Assembly (NCBI GenBank): GCA_038532735.1
Contig: JBCBAC010000004.1
Span: forward strand, 1 to 64,000
Reading direction: 5' to 3'
DNA from: JAHTBL01 sp038532735
Lineage (GTDB): Bacteria; Pseudomonadota; Alphaproteobacteria; Rhodobacterales; Rhodobacteraceae
DNA: 64,000 bases
This document shows, piece by piece, positions 34,182 to 45,200 of the stretch. Position 1 is the first letter of the stretch. Every line of letters begins with the position of its first letter. The notes beneath the pieces are model-generated. The model searched no databases, was not told where the DNA came from, and worked only from the letters and a program-made list of their open reading frames with translations. Made by a program: the position numbers and the translations under genes.

Positions 34182-35539
34182 TGGCTGACGGAACGCTTAT
34201 CACGCTGATCTCTGTTGGGGTCACTTTCCTGTTCATGCTGGGTGTGCCGGTTTTTCTGGTCATCGGGTACTGGGTCATCGGATGTTCTTTTGTGCTGGGG
34301 CTTACGCTCGACAATATGGGTGCGGAGCTGTTGAACGTGTTCAACAAAGGCTTTGCGCTGTTGGCGATGCCGCTCTTCATTCTGACAGGGGACCTGATCA
34401 ACAAGTCAGGTATTGCCCGAAGGTTGTCCGACTTTGCTTATTCCTGTCTGGGCTGGCTCAGGGGTGGCCTTGCGATGGCCTCGCTTGGGGCATGCGGCTT
34501 GTTCGCGGCGATCTCGGGCTCGAACTCGGCGACGACGGCAACCATTGGGTCGATGCTGCACCCCGAGATGGTCAAGGGCGGTTATGACGAACGCTTCTCG
34601 GCTGCCACCGCAGCAGCAGGCGGCACCGTGGGCATCATCATTCCGCCGTCGATCATCTTCATTGTATATGGCTTCCTGATGAACTTGCCGATCTCTGACC
34701 TCTTCGTGGCAGGCATCATCCCCGGCGCACTGATGGTTGTTGGTATGCAGTTGGCCTGCTGGATCATCTGCCGCATCAATGGCTGGGGCTACTTGATCCC
34801 GCTGCAACTCAACCGCGTCTTGAAAACGGCTTTCGGTGCGTGGCTGGGCTTCTTCGCTATCGGCCTGGTGCTTTGGGGCATTTACACGGGAAAATTCTCA
34901 CCCACTGAAGCGGCAGGCGTCACAGTTGGTTTCTGTATCATCGCTGGTTTGCTGTCTTACGTGATCACCAACACACTTGGCTTGAAGTCCGGTAAGACAT
35001 GGGAAGAAAAGTCCTATGCCGAGCAGCTTGTGGTCGAAGGATTCACCCTTAAGCAAATCCCCGGCATCACGATGCGCTCTGCCGAGATCACTGGCATTCT
35101 CGCACCGCTGATCGCGATCTCTGTCGTGATGCAGCAGATCCTGTCACTTCTGGGGGCGCAGCAAGTCATCGGGGACTTTGTGACCTCCATGGGTGGCTAT
35201 TATGCGGTGCTCTTTACTGCGATGGTGATCGTCTTCTTCTCGGGCATGGTTCTTGAATCGCTGCCGGTGACGATCATTCTAGCGCCTATTTTGGCGCCAA
35301 TTGCGGCCAGTGTTGGTGTCGATCCGATCCATTTCTCGGTGATCTTCCTTGTGGGGGCTTCAATCGGGTTCATTACGCCGCCTTATGGGCTTAACCTTTA
35401 CGTGGCGTCTGGCGTGACAGGCGTTCCGTATTTCAGGTTGCTGCGCTACACGGTGCCGTATCTGTTCGCTCTGATTAGCGTCTGGTTCTTGGTCGCACTT
35501 ACACCGGATCTTGCACTGGCGCTGTTGCCCAACCGTTAA
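34181..35539 (+). CDS. TRAP transporter large permease, DctM family
   Basis: Main translocation subunit, 452 residues with about twelve membrane segments. Family stretches include LLAMPLFILTGDLINKSGIARRLSDFAYSCLGWLRGGLAMA, AISGSNSATTATIGSMLHPEM, GTVGIIIPPSIIFIVYG, and near the end GASIGFITPPYGLNLYVASGVTGVPYFRLLR. It imports its substrate by cation symport together with DctQ and the Tat-exported receptor. The IclR gene follows after 11 bp. Confidence 0.95.
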   Translation: MADGTLITLISVGVTFLFMLGVPVFLVIGYWVIGCSFVLGLTLDNMGAELLNVFNKGFALLAMPLFILTGDLINKSGIARRLSDFAYSCLGWLRGGLAMASLGACGLFAAISGSNSATTATIGSMLHPEMVKGGYDERFSAATAAAGGTVGIIIPPSIIFIVYGFLMNLPISDLFVAGIIPGALMVVGMQLACWIICRINGWGYLIPLQLNRVLKTAFGAWLGFFAIGLVLWGIYTGKFSPTEAAGVTVGFCIIAGLLSYVITNTLGLKSGKTWEEKSYAEQLVVEGFTLKQIPGITMRSAEITGILAPLIAISVVMQQILSLLGAQQVIGDFVTSMGGYYAVLFTAMVIVFFSGMVLESLPVTIILAPILAPIAASVGVDPIHFSVIFLVGASIGFITPPYGLNLYVASGVTGVPYFRLLRYTVPYLFALISVWFLVALTPDLALALLPNR

Positions 35540-35550
35540 GGCCTGACCCT

Positions 35551-36345
35551 ATGCCAGATGACCGTTTGACAAACGAGCAAGGTCTGGAAAGGAGAGACCA
35601 GATACCGACAAATCTGCGGCTTCTGGTCTTAATCGAAGAAGTTGCGCAGGCGGGGGTGCCCGTTGCCCCCGTCACGCTGTCTGAAGCGCTCGGTCTGCCC
35701 AAGCCTACTATTCATCGGTTGCTGGCAACGGCTGAGGCGGAAGGCTTTCTGCAACGCGATGTCGATGGGCGCTCTTATGGGCCGGGCAAGCGGATGCGTT
35801 GGCTGGCGTCCAATACGCTGTCCTCGCAACGCATTCGCACCGAGCGTTTGATGATCATGAAAGCCCTTGCCGAGGATGTGGGCGAGACCTGCAACCTTGC
35901 GGCCCCTGGGCGCTATGGAATGGTGTATCTCGACCGGGTGGAGACCCACTGGCCATTGCGCATTCAGTTGCCTGTTGGCACGCAGGTGCCGTTCCACTGC
36001 ACGGCTAGCGGTAAGATGTACCTCTCCTCTTTGCGCAGCGATAAGCTCGAGCGGTTGATTGCGTCACTTGGGCTTGAGCGGCATACACCGCACACTCTGA
36101 CCGATCCTGAAGCGCTTCGCGAAGAACTGACCCTCACGCGGGAGCGCGGATATTCGACCGATGATGAAGAGTTCATGGACGGCATGACGGCAATTGCCGT
36201 GCCGATCCGTGACACGCAAAGCCGGCTTCTGACGACGCTATCGCTTCATGCGCCCATGCAGCGAAGTTCGGTCAAAGCATTGGCTCAGCATTTTAGCGCT
36301 GTGCGAGACGCGGCAGCCAAGCTGGAGCAGCTTGCACTGGATTAA
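35551..36345 (+). CDS. IclR-family transcriptional regulator
   Basis: Cytoplasmic regulator of 264 residues. An N-terminal winged HTH (VTLSEALGLPKPTIHRLLATAEAEGFLQRD, residues about 45-75) is followed by the IclR effector domain with FHCTASGKMYLSSL, RERGYSTDDEEFMDGMTAIAVPI and the C-terminal SLHAPMQR stretch. It is the last gene of the TRAP operon and probably controls it together with the divergent GMC gene. The effector is likely the imported compound or its metabolite. Confidence 0.93.
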   Translation: MPDDRLTNEQGLERRDQIPTNLRLLVLIEEVAQAGVPVAPVTLSEALGLPKPTIHRLLATAEAEGFLQRDVDGRSYGPGKRMRWLASNTLSSQRIRTERLMIMKALAEDVGETCNLAAPGRYGMVYLDRVETHWPLRIQLPVGTQVPFHCTASGKMYLSSLRSDKLERLIASLGLERHTPHTLTDPEALREELTLTRERGYSTDDEEFMDGMTAIAVPIRDTQSRLLTTLSLHAPMQRSSVKALAQHFSAVRDAAAKLEQLALD

Positions 36346-36541
36346 TGGCAACGATTCCGCGACTCAGGCAGTCTTTGGCCAAATTCCAGAAACAGACCCT
36401 CAACCCTAGGGTGACCCAGCGGCATCGGCAATAATTCGCTTAACGTATTGAAACTACTGGAAAAGGGGTGGGCAACATCCTGAGTGTGATCAGCCTGTTG
36501 TCTGAGCGTTAACTAAAAACTTTATAAATCCTTAATATTTC

Positions 36542-36570
36542 TTAGAATTTTCGGATAAATCCCGTATAAC
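36542..36570 (+). promoter_or_regulatory. Candidate promoter of the two-partner secretion operon
   Basis: The 291-bp gap 36346-36636 is clearly AT-richer than its surroundings in its second half and holds no gene. TTAGAA (36542-36547) and TATAAC (36565-36570) are spaced by 17 bp. The -10 matches consensus in five of six bases, the -35 in three. It lies 67 bp before the first gene of the operon. Confidence 0.4.
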
Positions 36571-36636
36571 GCTGGACAGATGTTTTTTTGTTGATGATTT
36601 TATCGTTAGCCAGTGACAGCGACATGGCGGAGGGTC

Positions 36637-37125
36637 ATGGGTCGTATTCGATTTATTTTGCAAGCGGGCCTTGCATTTGGCTTTGTTCTTTTCACCTCCG
36701 GCGCGGGCTCCGCGTCTGAGGCGAAATCGTTTCAAGATTGGTCTGTCACCTGTCACGATGAAATTTGCATCGCATCACAAACCAATTTCGGCCCAAAAGA
36801 GGCGTGGCTAGCCACGGTCCGACTGCGCCAACAAGACGACGGTTCGGCCGCTGTTCAGGTGTTTGTCCCTGCAGGAGTGCATCTAGGTTCCGGCCTTTTT
36901 GTGCAGCTTAAATCCGGCAAACCCGTTCAAGTGCCATATGTGACCTGCACCGCAGAGACTTGTGAAGCCGTTGCAGAATTGTCCGCCAAGACCATCGCAG
37001 GCTGGAAACAAGCGCGCGCCGTTTCCGTGCGCTATCGCCCTGCGCTGACATCGCCGCCGATCGCGTTTGACATCTCCATGATGGGGGTCACTGCCGCCTT
37101 ACAAGAGACAGGCGGGCAAGGATGA
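36637..37125 (+). CDS. IalB-family exported protein, first gene of the TPS operon
   Basis: Exported protein of 162 residues, related to invasion-associated locus B of Bartonella. The start at 36637 (GGAGGG just upstream) gives a signal peptide MGRIRFILQAGLAFGFVLFTSGAGSAS. The mature part has the family opening FQDWSVTC and four cysteines (VTCHDEIC and VTCTAETC) that probably make two disulfides. Its stop overlaps the tpsB start (ATGA at 37122-37125), so it is translationally coupled to a two-partner transporter. A periplasmic accessory role in exoprotein secretion is my inference; IalB functions are poorly known. Confidence 0.8.
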   Translation: MGRIRFILQAGLAFGFVLFTSGAGSASEAKSFQDWSVTCHDEICIASQTNFGPKEAWLATVRLRQQDDGSAAVQVFVPAGVHLGSGLFVQLKSGKPVQVPYVTCTAETCEAVAELSAKTIAGWKQARAVSVRYRPALTSPPIAFDISMMGVTAALQETGGQG

Positions 37126-38636
37126 CGTTCGTGAAGGTCCTTTGCGCCGCTGCTGCGCTGTGGTGTGCGCTGGCTGGGCTTGCCGCCGCGCAGACCTTTG
37201 AAATCAAGGGCATCGCGTTTTCTGACAGCGTTTACCTCAGCGATGAGGAACTGCAGGCCATCGAGGATCGCTATGTCGGGCGTCCGCTGGTGTTTGCGGA
37301 TCTCGAAAAGATGCTGGGCGATGTGCAGACCTTGTATTCCCGTTCAGGCGTTTTGACGGCGCAAGCGGTGCTGCCACCGCAGGATGTGGAAGACGGAATT
37401 TTGCGCGTCTCGCTTGTCGAAGCGGGGATTGAAAGCGTTGAGATCGACGGGCTGGACCGAACAAACCCGGCGTTCCTGCGTCGCACAATCTCCCTCCGTG
37501 AGAATGAGCGCCCGGACTTTGCACAGTTGGAGCGCGATTTGCGCATCTACGAGGTGATGCACGACATTCGGCCGCGCTTGTCCTTCAAGCCGGGCACCGA
37601 GATGGGCACGACAATCGCCACAATTTCGGGCGAAGAGACGGATACCTACACTTCCACAATTTCGCTCGACAATTTCGGGCGTGAGGAAACGGGCGAGTTA
37701 CGTGCCGCATATTTCGGGCGGTGGACCAGCGTGTCGGGCGTACGCGACACGCTGTCTTTCAAGCTCCAGCGTTCCGAGTCCTCGCAAAGCGTGTCTGCCG
37801 GGTATTCACGCCCCATCGGGCCGCGCAATGGACGGCTTGAGGCGACGCTGTCTTACTCGGATGCGGAGGTTATCAATGGCCCGTTTGAGGCATTGGAGAT
37901 CGTGTCGGAATCCTCTGGCGCGACTTTGTCCTATCGCCAACCGTTCCGTGTGGGTCCGTTCAGCCATTGGACGTGGGAGGCGGGATTTGCCTATGAGACA
38001 TCGGAGTCCACGCTTCTGGGCCTGACCTTCAGTGATATCGAAATTCAGGAATTCTACGGGGCCGTAACCTATACCGAACGGGCCGAGAATTACGTGATCA
38101 GTGCGACAGGCGGGTTCCGCGTGGGGGAAGCCGATACGGCGCAAATCTCCGAGACAGAGGGCAGTTACCGGCTGCTTTACGGCTCTCTCGCCTACACGCG
38201 TCCATTGGGGAAAAAGCTACTCTTTGAGACCAATGTAATCGGTCAGTATGCAGATGGTGAGAACCTGCCCGTGGCCCGGCTTTTCACGGGCGGTGGGCCG
38301 GATATCTTGCGGGGCTATCCCAACAACGTGCGAAGCGGAGACAGCGGTTTTGTCGCGCGTCTGCAGCTGAGCGGACGTGAGGCGATCAGCCTCGGCGAAA
38401 GCGATTTTAAGGCGCGTCCCTTCGCCTTTCTGGATGTCGGTTTGATCGTGCCTTTCCGCCCTGATGGCGGCATCGAGTCCGATCAGGATTTTCTGGCCTC
38501 AGCAGGTGCAGGCACACGGATCAGCTACCGCGACAACGCCAGTATGTTGCTGATGGCAGGTCTGCCTTTGCGCGAGACGCTGGGTTTCGATGACCGAAGT
38601 GCGACGGTGTATTTCGGTTTGGATTATACGTTCTGA
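37122..38636 (+). CDS. Two-partner secretion transporter, ShlB/FhaC/HecB family (TpsB)
   Basis: Outer-membrane Omp85-type pore of 504 residues that would export the giant protein encoded downstream. It has a signal peptide (MTFVKVLCAAAALWCALAGLAAAQ) and POTRA domains over about residues 25-165: LSDEELQAIEDRYVGRPLVFADLEKMLGDVQTLY and LVEAGIESVEIDGLDRTNPAFLRRTISL. A 16-strand barrel follows, with the conserved loop-6 motif LRGYPNNVRSGDSG. The last residue is Phe, the usual BAM recognition end. It overlaps the IalB-like genes on both sides by 4 bp and 1 bp. Confidence 0.93.
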   Translation: MTFVKVLCAAAALWCALAGLAAAQTFEIKGIAFSDSVYLSDEELQAIEDRYVGRPLVFADLEKMLGDVQTLYSRSGVLTAQAVLPPQDVEDGILRVSLVEAGIESVEIDGLDRTNPAFLRRTISLRENERPDFAQLERDLRIYEVMHDIRPRLSFKPGTEMGTTIATISGEETDTYTSTISLDNFGREETGELRAAYFGRWTSVSGVRDTLSFKLQRSESSQSVSAGYSRPIGPRNGRLEATLSYSDAEVINGPFEALEIVSESSGATLSYRQPFRVGPFSHWTWEAGFAYETSESTLLGLTFSDIEIQEFYGAVTYTERAENYVISATGGFRVGEADTAQISETEGSYRLLYGSLAYTRPLGKKLLFETNVIGQYADGENLPVARLFTGGGPDILRGYPNNVRSGDSGFVARLQLSGREAISLGESDFKARPFAFLDVGLIVPFRPDGGIESDQDFLASAGAGTRISYRDNASMLLMAGLPLRETLGFDDRSATVYFGLDYTF

Positions 38637-39199
38637 TGGAGACTTCACGCGTGATACGACAGCTCTTTATGTCCTTTGGTTTGGCAATGGTTCTGACGGC
38701 GGCTCAGGCTGTGGCGCAAGAGGCCGATACGGAGGCCGAGACCAGCACTGATCTGGCCAACAACACGCCCTTCGGTGATTGGGTCGTTAGCTGTCAGGCC
38801 GCCACGGTTCAGCGCAATATCTGCCAGCTGGTGCAGGTTCAGACGTTGCGCGACACCGGGCAGATGCTTGCGCGGTTCGTGGCCCTTCCCGTCGAGGATG
38901 GCGCGATCCTCTTGGCGCAGATGCCCATGGGCGTCTACCTGCCCGGCGGCGCCGTTTACCGCTTTGCCGAGAACGAAGAGCTGGAGCAGCGCGAGATGAT
39001 CTGGCAGCGCTGCCTTGGCGAGGTGTGCGAGGCTGCTGCCCCGCTGGATGCCGAGGAACTCGCGCTTTTTGCCGAGCATGAGCAGATTCTCGTGGGGTTC
39101 CGTATGAGCGCTGAGGACGAGCCGATCATCCTTGGTGTCGATATCTCGCAATTCAATGAAGCCCTTGAGGCGCTTGAACGCGCCAATGCAGAGGAATAG
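38636..39199 (+). CDS. IalB-family exported protein, second copy in the TPS operon
   Basis: Exported protein of 187 residues with a signal peptide (RQLFMSFGLAMVLTAAQAVAQ) and a short acidic linker. The family core FGDWVVSC, ICQLVQVQT, LLAQMPMGVYLPGG, WQRCLGEVCEAA is present, with four cysteines in the spacing of the first copy. A longer acidic C-terminal tail is rich in Glu. The two copies differ widely in sequence, so this is not a recent duplication. It lies between tpsB (1-bp overlap) and tpsA (9-bp gap). It may chaperone the unfolded exoprotein in the periplasm; that is inference. Confidence 0.85.
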   Translation: METSRVIRQLFMSFGLAMVLTAAQAVAQEADTEAETSTDLANNTPFGDWVVSCQAATVQRNICQLVQVQTLRDTGQMLARFVALPVEDGAILLAQMPMGVYLPGGAVYRFAENEELEQREMIWQRCLGEVCEAAAPLDAEELALFAEHEQILVGFRMSAEDEPIILGVDISQFNEALEALERANAEE

Positions 39200-39208
39200 C
39201 GCCGGCCG

Positions 39209-42200
39209 ATGAGCAAAACCGCAACATTCACCCCCAAGCTGCGACGCACGCCGTCGCATGCCGCGCGTTTGCTCGCGGCGGGGGCTGTTGTTGCGGCGTC
39301 TTTTGCGGCGCAAGCTGATGCGCAAATGATCGTGACCGACGGGGTGTCGGCCACGATTGTCGACACCAACGGCAACGTCACGGACATTACGACAAGCACC
39401 GTGCGCGGCGGCTCAGCCTTCAACACGTTCAGCAAGTTTGACGTGGATTCAGGCAAGACAGTGAATGTCTATCAGCCAGGTGGCGCGGATCGTGTGATCA
39501 GTGTGGTGAATGGCTCAGCCGCATCGATGATCAACGGCACGCTGAACGGTCGTGTTGGCATTCCCAGCGCTTCTGTCATCGGCGGCAACCATTTCTTCGT
39601 GAACCCCAACGGCTTTGTGGTGGGCGCAGGGGGGGTGATCAATGCGGGCAATCTGACGCTGTCGGCCTCCAGCCCCGACTTTGCGGAAGATCTGCGCGAC
39701 TATGCGGGCGGCGGAACAGTTGTCGGTACGAACCCGGTGACGGCTTTGATCGCTGGCGAGGAATCCCTGACCGGCGGCGGTGATATTGAAGTCTATGGCC
39801 GGATCAACGCCCGGAAGCTGGACCTGCGAGCCGGCGCGCGGATGGTGCTGAACGGCAATATCATTGTGCAGGAAAGCAATCTCGCGCCGGCATCAGGCAC
39901 GATCAAGCCCGCGGTGAACCTGAAAGGTATGCCGGTCGCGGGTGGTGCGATCCTGGAAGGTGGCAAGCTGCGCATCCTGTCGAAAGGCGATATGCAGCTG
40001 CGCGGCAATATCACTGCCAAGCGGAATGGCTCTGGCGGGCTGGTGGAGGCGCAGACCGAGGGCAATCTGAATGTCTCGGCCTCGATTGACGTGGAAGGGC
40101 GGGGCAGTGGCCTGCTGAACACCGATTCCGGGTCGGTTGTGCTTTTCGCTGAAGGCACGGCGGTGATCGAGCAAGGCACCAAGATCGAAGCGCGCTCTGT
40201 CGGGGGCGATGCCGGTTTCTTCATGCTGACCTCAGAAGGCAATGCAACAGTTACGGGCAAGTTCGACATGGGTGTCGATGGCGCGGGCGATGTGGGCGAG
40301 ATCATCCTGCGCGGCCCGAATGTGACCGTTGATGGCACGCTCACGACTTATGGTGGTGATATCGCTGTTCAGGCGGTGCCAAAGGACGATACGGCGACGG
40401 TCACAATCACCGCGGGCAGCAAGATCGACACGCGCCAAGTGGCGGATAACCGGTTCAATACGGTGCCGCTGACGGCCGATGGTGACCCTGAAAACGACAC
40501 GCCAACCGGCGCTTCGGGTGATCTGCTGGTGACGGGCAATGTCATCAATGTGCAAAGCGGGGCTTCGCTGGAGGCCAGCGCGCCCGGCGCGGATGAAGGC
40601 GGAATGGTCGCGCTGCTGGCAAGTGACCAGATCACCCGCGCGGTCTGGGCTATCGACGTGCCGACCTCTACCGCGACGATCAATATTGACAGCGCCACGA
40701 TCAACGGCGGCGCGATTATCGTGAACGCGGTGGCGCGCTCCACCAATACGATCGAGACGCTCGCTCAGGAAGAGGCGATGGCCGACAGCCCGCAGACGGC
40801 TGAAGCCAAGCTGGAAGCCTTCCTTGATGAGGCCGAAGTTCTGGTGACCAACACGTTCAATCGGACGGTGGATACGGTAAACCGCGTTTTGCCGGTGCAG
40901 GTCGCGGTGCAGAACGCCAAAGCGCAGATCACGATCACGAACAGCAATCTGACGGCTGGCGGCAACTGGAAGAACGCGGATCAGTTCGCGGACACCACCC
41001 AGAAAGCGGATTTGGCTGACAGTGGGGCATTGACCGCAGCGGGGCTGGGGCGGGAGCAGTTTACGTTCTTGAATGACCGGGACGCCAAGCTCCCCGTTGC
41101 GATACCGCCCTTCTATTACACGATCGACGGTGTGGCAGATATTCCCGTCAATCTGCCCTCGGCCTTTGAGGCAACGACTGACAGTCTGCACATCCATTCC
41201 CATGCGGAGACGGTCGTCAATATCGCGCCTATTTCGCTTGGGCTTGGGGTCGCGGTGTCGGTGACGGATACTGATAGCCGCACGCAGATTACCAATAGCG
41301 CGCTGACCGCGACGACGGGCAATATCAACGTTCTCAGCACGGCGTCGGAGGTGTCTTCGATCACGCTGAACCCGAAGAAAGCGCCCGGCGCGGCGCCGTC
41401 TGCGGTCAAGGATATTGCGCTGGGCATCATTGTCGCGAACCGGTCGCTGACGAACCAATTGCGGGTTGAGGGCGGCTCCATCACCGCGAGTGATGGCGGG
41501 GTCCGTGTGGGCGCGTTGACGGGCAAGACGCATGCGCAGTCGATCACGTCCAATGCAGGCAAAGACGGCAAGTTCGGGCTGGCGATCAACCTGGATATCA
41601 ACAATGCGCTGACCGAAGCGGCGATTGGTGGCACGATCACTGCACAGGACGGCTTCGATCAGGATGCCGAGACGCTCTATTTCGCGAAGAACCACACGAC
41701 AGCGGCCACGATGGGCATCGGGTCGGTTGCGTCGGCGGCCCGCAAGAACAGCGCGGCGTATCAGCAAGCGCAAGCGTTCCAGAAGCAGGTTCGTGGAAAA
41801 TCAACGACTGGCAAGGCTCCAACATCAACCAAAGTGTCCTGGGGCGGTGGCGTCGCGATTGACCTGCAACTGGACAACGACCGAACCTATGCCTCGCTGG
41901 GTGGCAAATACCGCGATCTGGATAACAACGAAACGCTGACGGATATCGGTTCGGCGGTTGTCAATGTGTCGGCTGGCGCCGTCGAAGTGAACGCGGCGAC
42001 GCGGTTTGCGGCACCCGTTGAAGGCGGCACGAAACTGACCCGCAATGTGAGTGCTGCGATGGGGAAACTGACCCGCTCGCTGAAGCGAGAGGCCGACAAA
42101 AAAGGCGTCTCGGAAGACGAGTTGAAAGGTCAGTTCGAGAACGCGGTGATGATGACCGTGTCGGTCAGTTCAATGGTCGGCGACACGCAGGCAGAGATTG

Positions 42201-45200
42201 GCGCGGGCGCGGATATTCAAAGTGCCGGTGCGGTGAATGTCGGTGCGCTGACGCGCTACCCGAACACCGATATCCCTGGCGATATCAAGGCGCTTTGGGT
42301 TGATTTCACCGATCAGGTTAGTGCGTATAACCCGGTTGGCGTTCTGAATGATAATCCTGCTGATGACATCCCGCCGGCGCCGCCTGATCTAATCGCTGTA
42401 CTGAACCCCTTGGCCTATCTGACGACGGAGACGAAGACGAAAAGCGTCGCTCCGGGCAGTGATACCGATGGCTCTACGGCGACCACGAACGGCAAGCCCA
42501 AGGCCGAGGATCAGAAGCTCGCGATTGGTGCCTCGGTCAATTATTTCTCGACCGACAACGTGACAACGGCCATCGTGCGAGATGGTGCCAAAATCAATCT
42601 GCCTGCGGCGGATGTTGAGGTCTCGGCCAAGTCCGAGGCGTTCTTTACCCATGTGTCGAACCTGCCCAAATCGAACCCGCTCAGCGGTGGCAAAAAGGTC
42701 AACGATGCTGTGGGCGGGGCCATTGATCTGGCGCGCGCGAAGAATGTCACGACCGCACTGATCGAGAACGGTGCCGATATCACCGCCGGCGATCTGACGG
42801 TGGATGCCGAGACGAAGGTTATTCAAGGCACGCTGGCCTATTCTGGCGGCTCCTCCAGCAATATCGCGATCAATGGTGCGATCGCGGTCAATATTCAGGA
42901 AAGCGCGACCCGTGCTCGCATCGGTGAAGCTGCAAAAATCACCGCGCGCGATGTCCGGGTCGAGGCACGCGACAATTCGATCAATTGGGGCGTGTCAGGC
43001 GCGATCTCGGGGTCGGAGAACACAGGCATCGGTGTCTCGGGTGTGGTGAACTTCGCCACGCGCGAGATATATGCAGGCGTAGGTCCCGCGACGGGCGTCG
43101 CTCCGGTGACGCCGACGGCCGATCCCTTCATCAGCGCGCGCAACATGACGGTGCTTGCCGATAACCAGGCGCTTGATATTGCGGTCACGGTGGCCGGGGC
43201 GAAGGTCGCTGGGGGCACGGCGGAAGAGCCGGAGCCCGCCAATAACCAGAACGACGAAGACACAATCATTCCAAGCTGGCTCTTCTCGGATGACGAAGAC
43301 GATGCCCTGCAAAACCAGAGCAACGTCAACACGCCCCCCGATCAGCAGGGCAACTCCCGTAAAACCGGGTGGAGTGTGGCAGGCGCGGCTTCGGTCAACC
43401 TGGCGTTGGGCAATAAAACCATTGCGGAGGTTGCCTCTCCGGGGACGATCAATCTGTCCGGCGATTTGTCCGTCACGGCGCAAAATAGCGGTTTGGGCAT
43501 CACGATTGGCGGTGCTGTCGCGGCGGGTCTGAACAAGACCCAAGACACGAACGCGCTTGCCGGGGCCTTTGCGGTGCATGTCGACACACGCGAGGTGCGT
43601 GCCCGGATACTGGACGCGACGATCACGGCCAACCGTGTGGATGTCTTCGCCGACGACAAGGCGACCGTCGCCAATATCGCGGTTGGGGGTGCGGGCACAT
43701 CCAAAGGCAAAGTCGCCGTGGCAGGGTCTGTCGCCGTGGCCGTTCTGGACGGTACAACGGAGGCTACGCTAAGCGGCACTATCACAAGCACGACCGACCT
43801 TGTGGCGCGCAGCAATGACAGCTCACTGACAATCGGCGTTGCGGGGGCCGTGTCGGTCAACATGTCGGCCAATAACGGGTATGGCGTTGGCCTTGGCGTT
43901 GCGGTCAACACTGTCAATCGCAGTGCGATCACGCGGGTTCTGGCGGGTACGCAACTGACGTCAAATGCCTTCCGCGCGACGAGTGATGCGGCACAAGACA
44001 TCTACGGTTTCGGCACCTCCGTTGGTGTGGGCAAAACCGGCTTTGCCGGGTCCGTGTCCGTCAACACGATAACGGGGGGTGCGAAAGTTCTGATCGGCGC
44101 CAGCTCGGGCGCGCGCACGGCGATCAATGCCATGTCGGTCACTGTCGAGGCCGATGAAAGCAACACGATCTTCTCGCTCGCAGGCGCGTTATCGGGCGGT
44201 CGGTCCGCAGCGATTGGGGCGGCGATATCGACAAACGTGATCGTGGCGGGGACCGAGGCGTCGCTGCTGCAAACTGATCTGAGCGAGCGCGACGCAAGCA
44301 ATGCGCTGGGCAACGTTGCCATGAGTGCGACGTCGAATAGCGACATTCGCAGCTGGTCTGTAGCAGGTGCCGCCAGTGGGAACCAGGTCGCGGTTGGGGC
44401 CGCCCTTTCGGTGAATGTGATTACCGCCGACAGCTCGGTTGATCTGACCGGCTCTAACATCGGCACGGCTGATACGATTGCGCTGAGCGCACTGAACCAA
44501 CGCAAGATTTTTGCACTGGGCGGCGGCGTTGCCGGATCGGGTCGCGGTGCCGCGGGCTTTGCGGCAACAATCAACGTCATTGCAGGCAATGACACGCTGG
44601 TGACACTGGACAATGCCAGTGTAGACTCGCGCTCGACCCTGACGGCGACAGCCACATCAAGCGGTGAGATCAAGTCGGCCGCCGTGGCGATCTCAGCCTC
44701 CGCCGATAAGGCCTTTGGCGGTGCGATTACCGTCAACGTGACGACGGCGAAGACAGGGGTTTCCGCAAATAGCGCGTCGCTGGTAGGGGAAACCGGCCTC
44801 ACCTTAACCGCGACGGACAGCGCGGCGATCACCAGTCTTGCAGGCGGGGCGGCCTTTAGCGGCGGAAACGCCGTAGGGGCCGCGATCTCGGCAAACTTCA
44901 TTGCGCATGAGGCGTCGGTGGTCTCAAACGGCGGAAGTCTCACGACGCTTAATTCGGCACTCACTGCATCCGCTTCCAATACCGCGAAGCTGAAAAGCGC
45001 CGCCATCGCGCTTGGCGCGTCGGGCAACAATTCCATTAGCGGCTCAATCGCGATTGGCGATATCGGGAACACGACAAAGGTCGCGCTGACCAACGCGAGC
45101 ATTGGTGCAGGCACGGGTGATGTGAGCCTCACAACGACCAAAGCCTCCGAGATCGGGATCCTCTCAGGTGGCGCGGCAGGTGGTGGCAGCAACGCGTTCG

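Noticed and set aside
40232..41773. 513-codon open frame on the minus strand inside the giant exoprotein gene
   Set aside because: Composition is Arg/His-rich shadow translation with no domain, and the sense frame is an uninterrupted, recognisable exoprotein. The same applies to 44002-45300 and 48139-49113.
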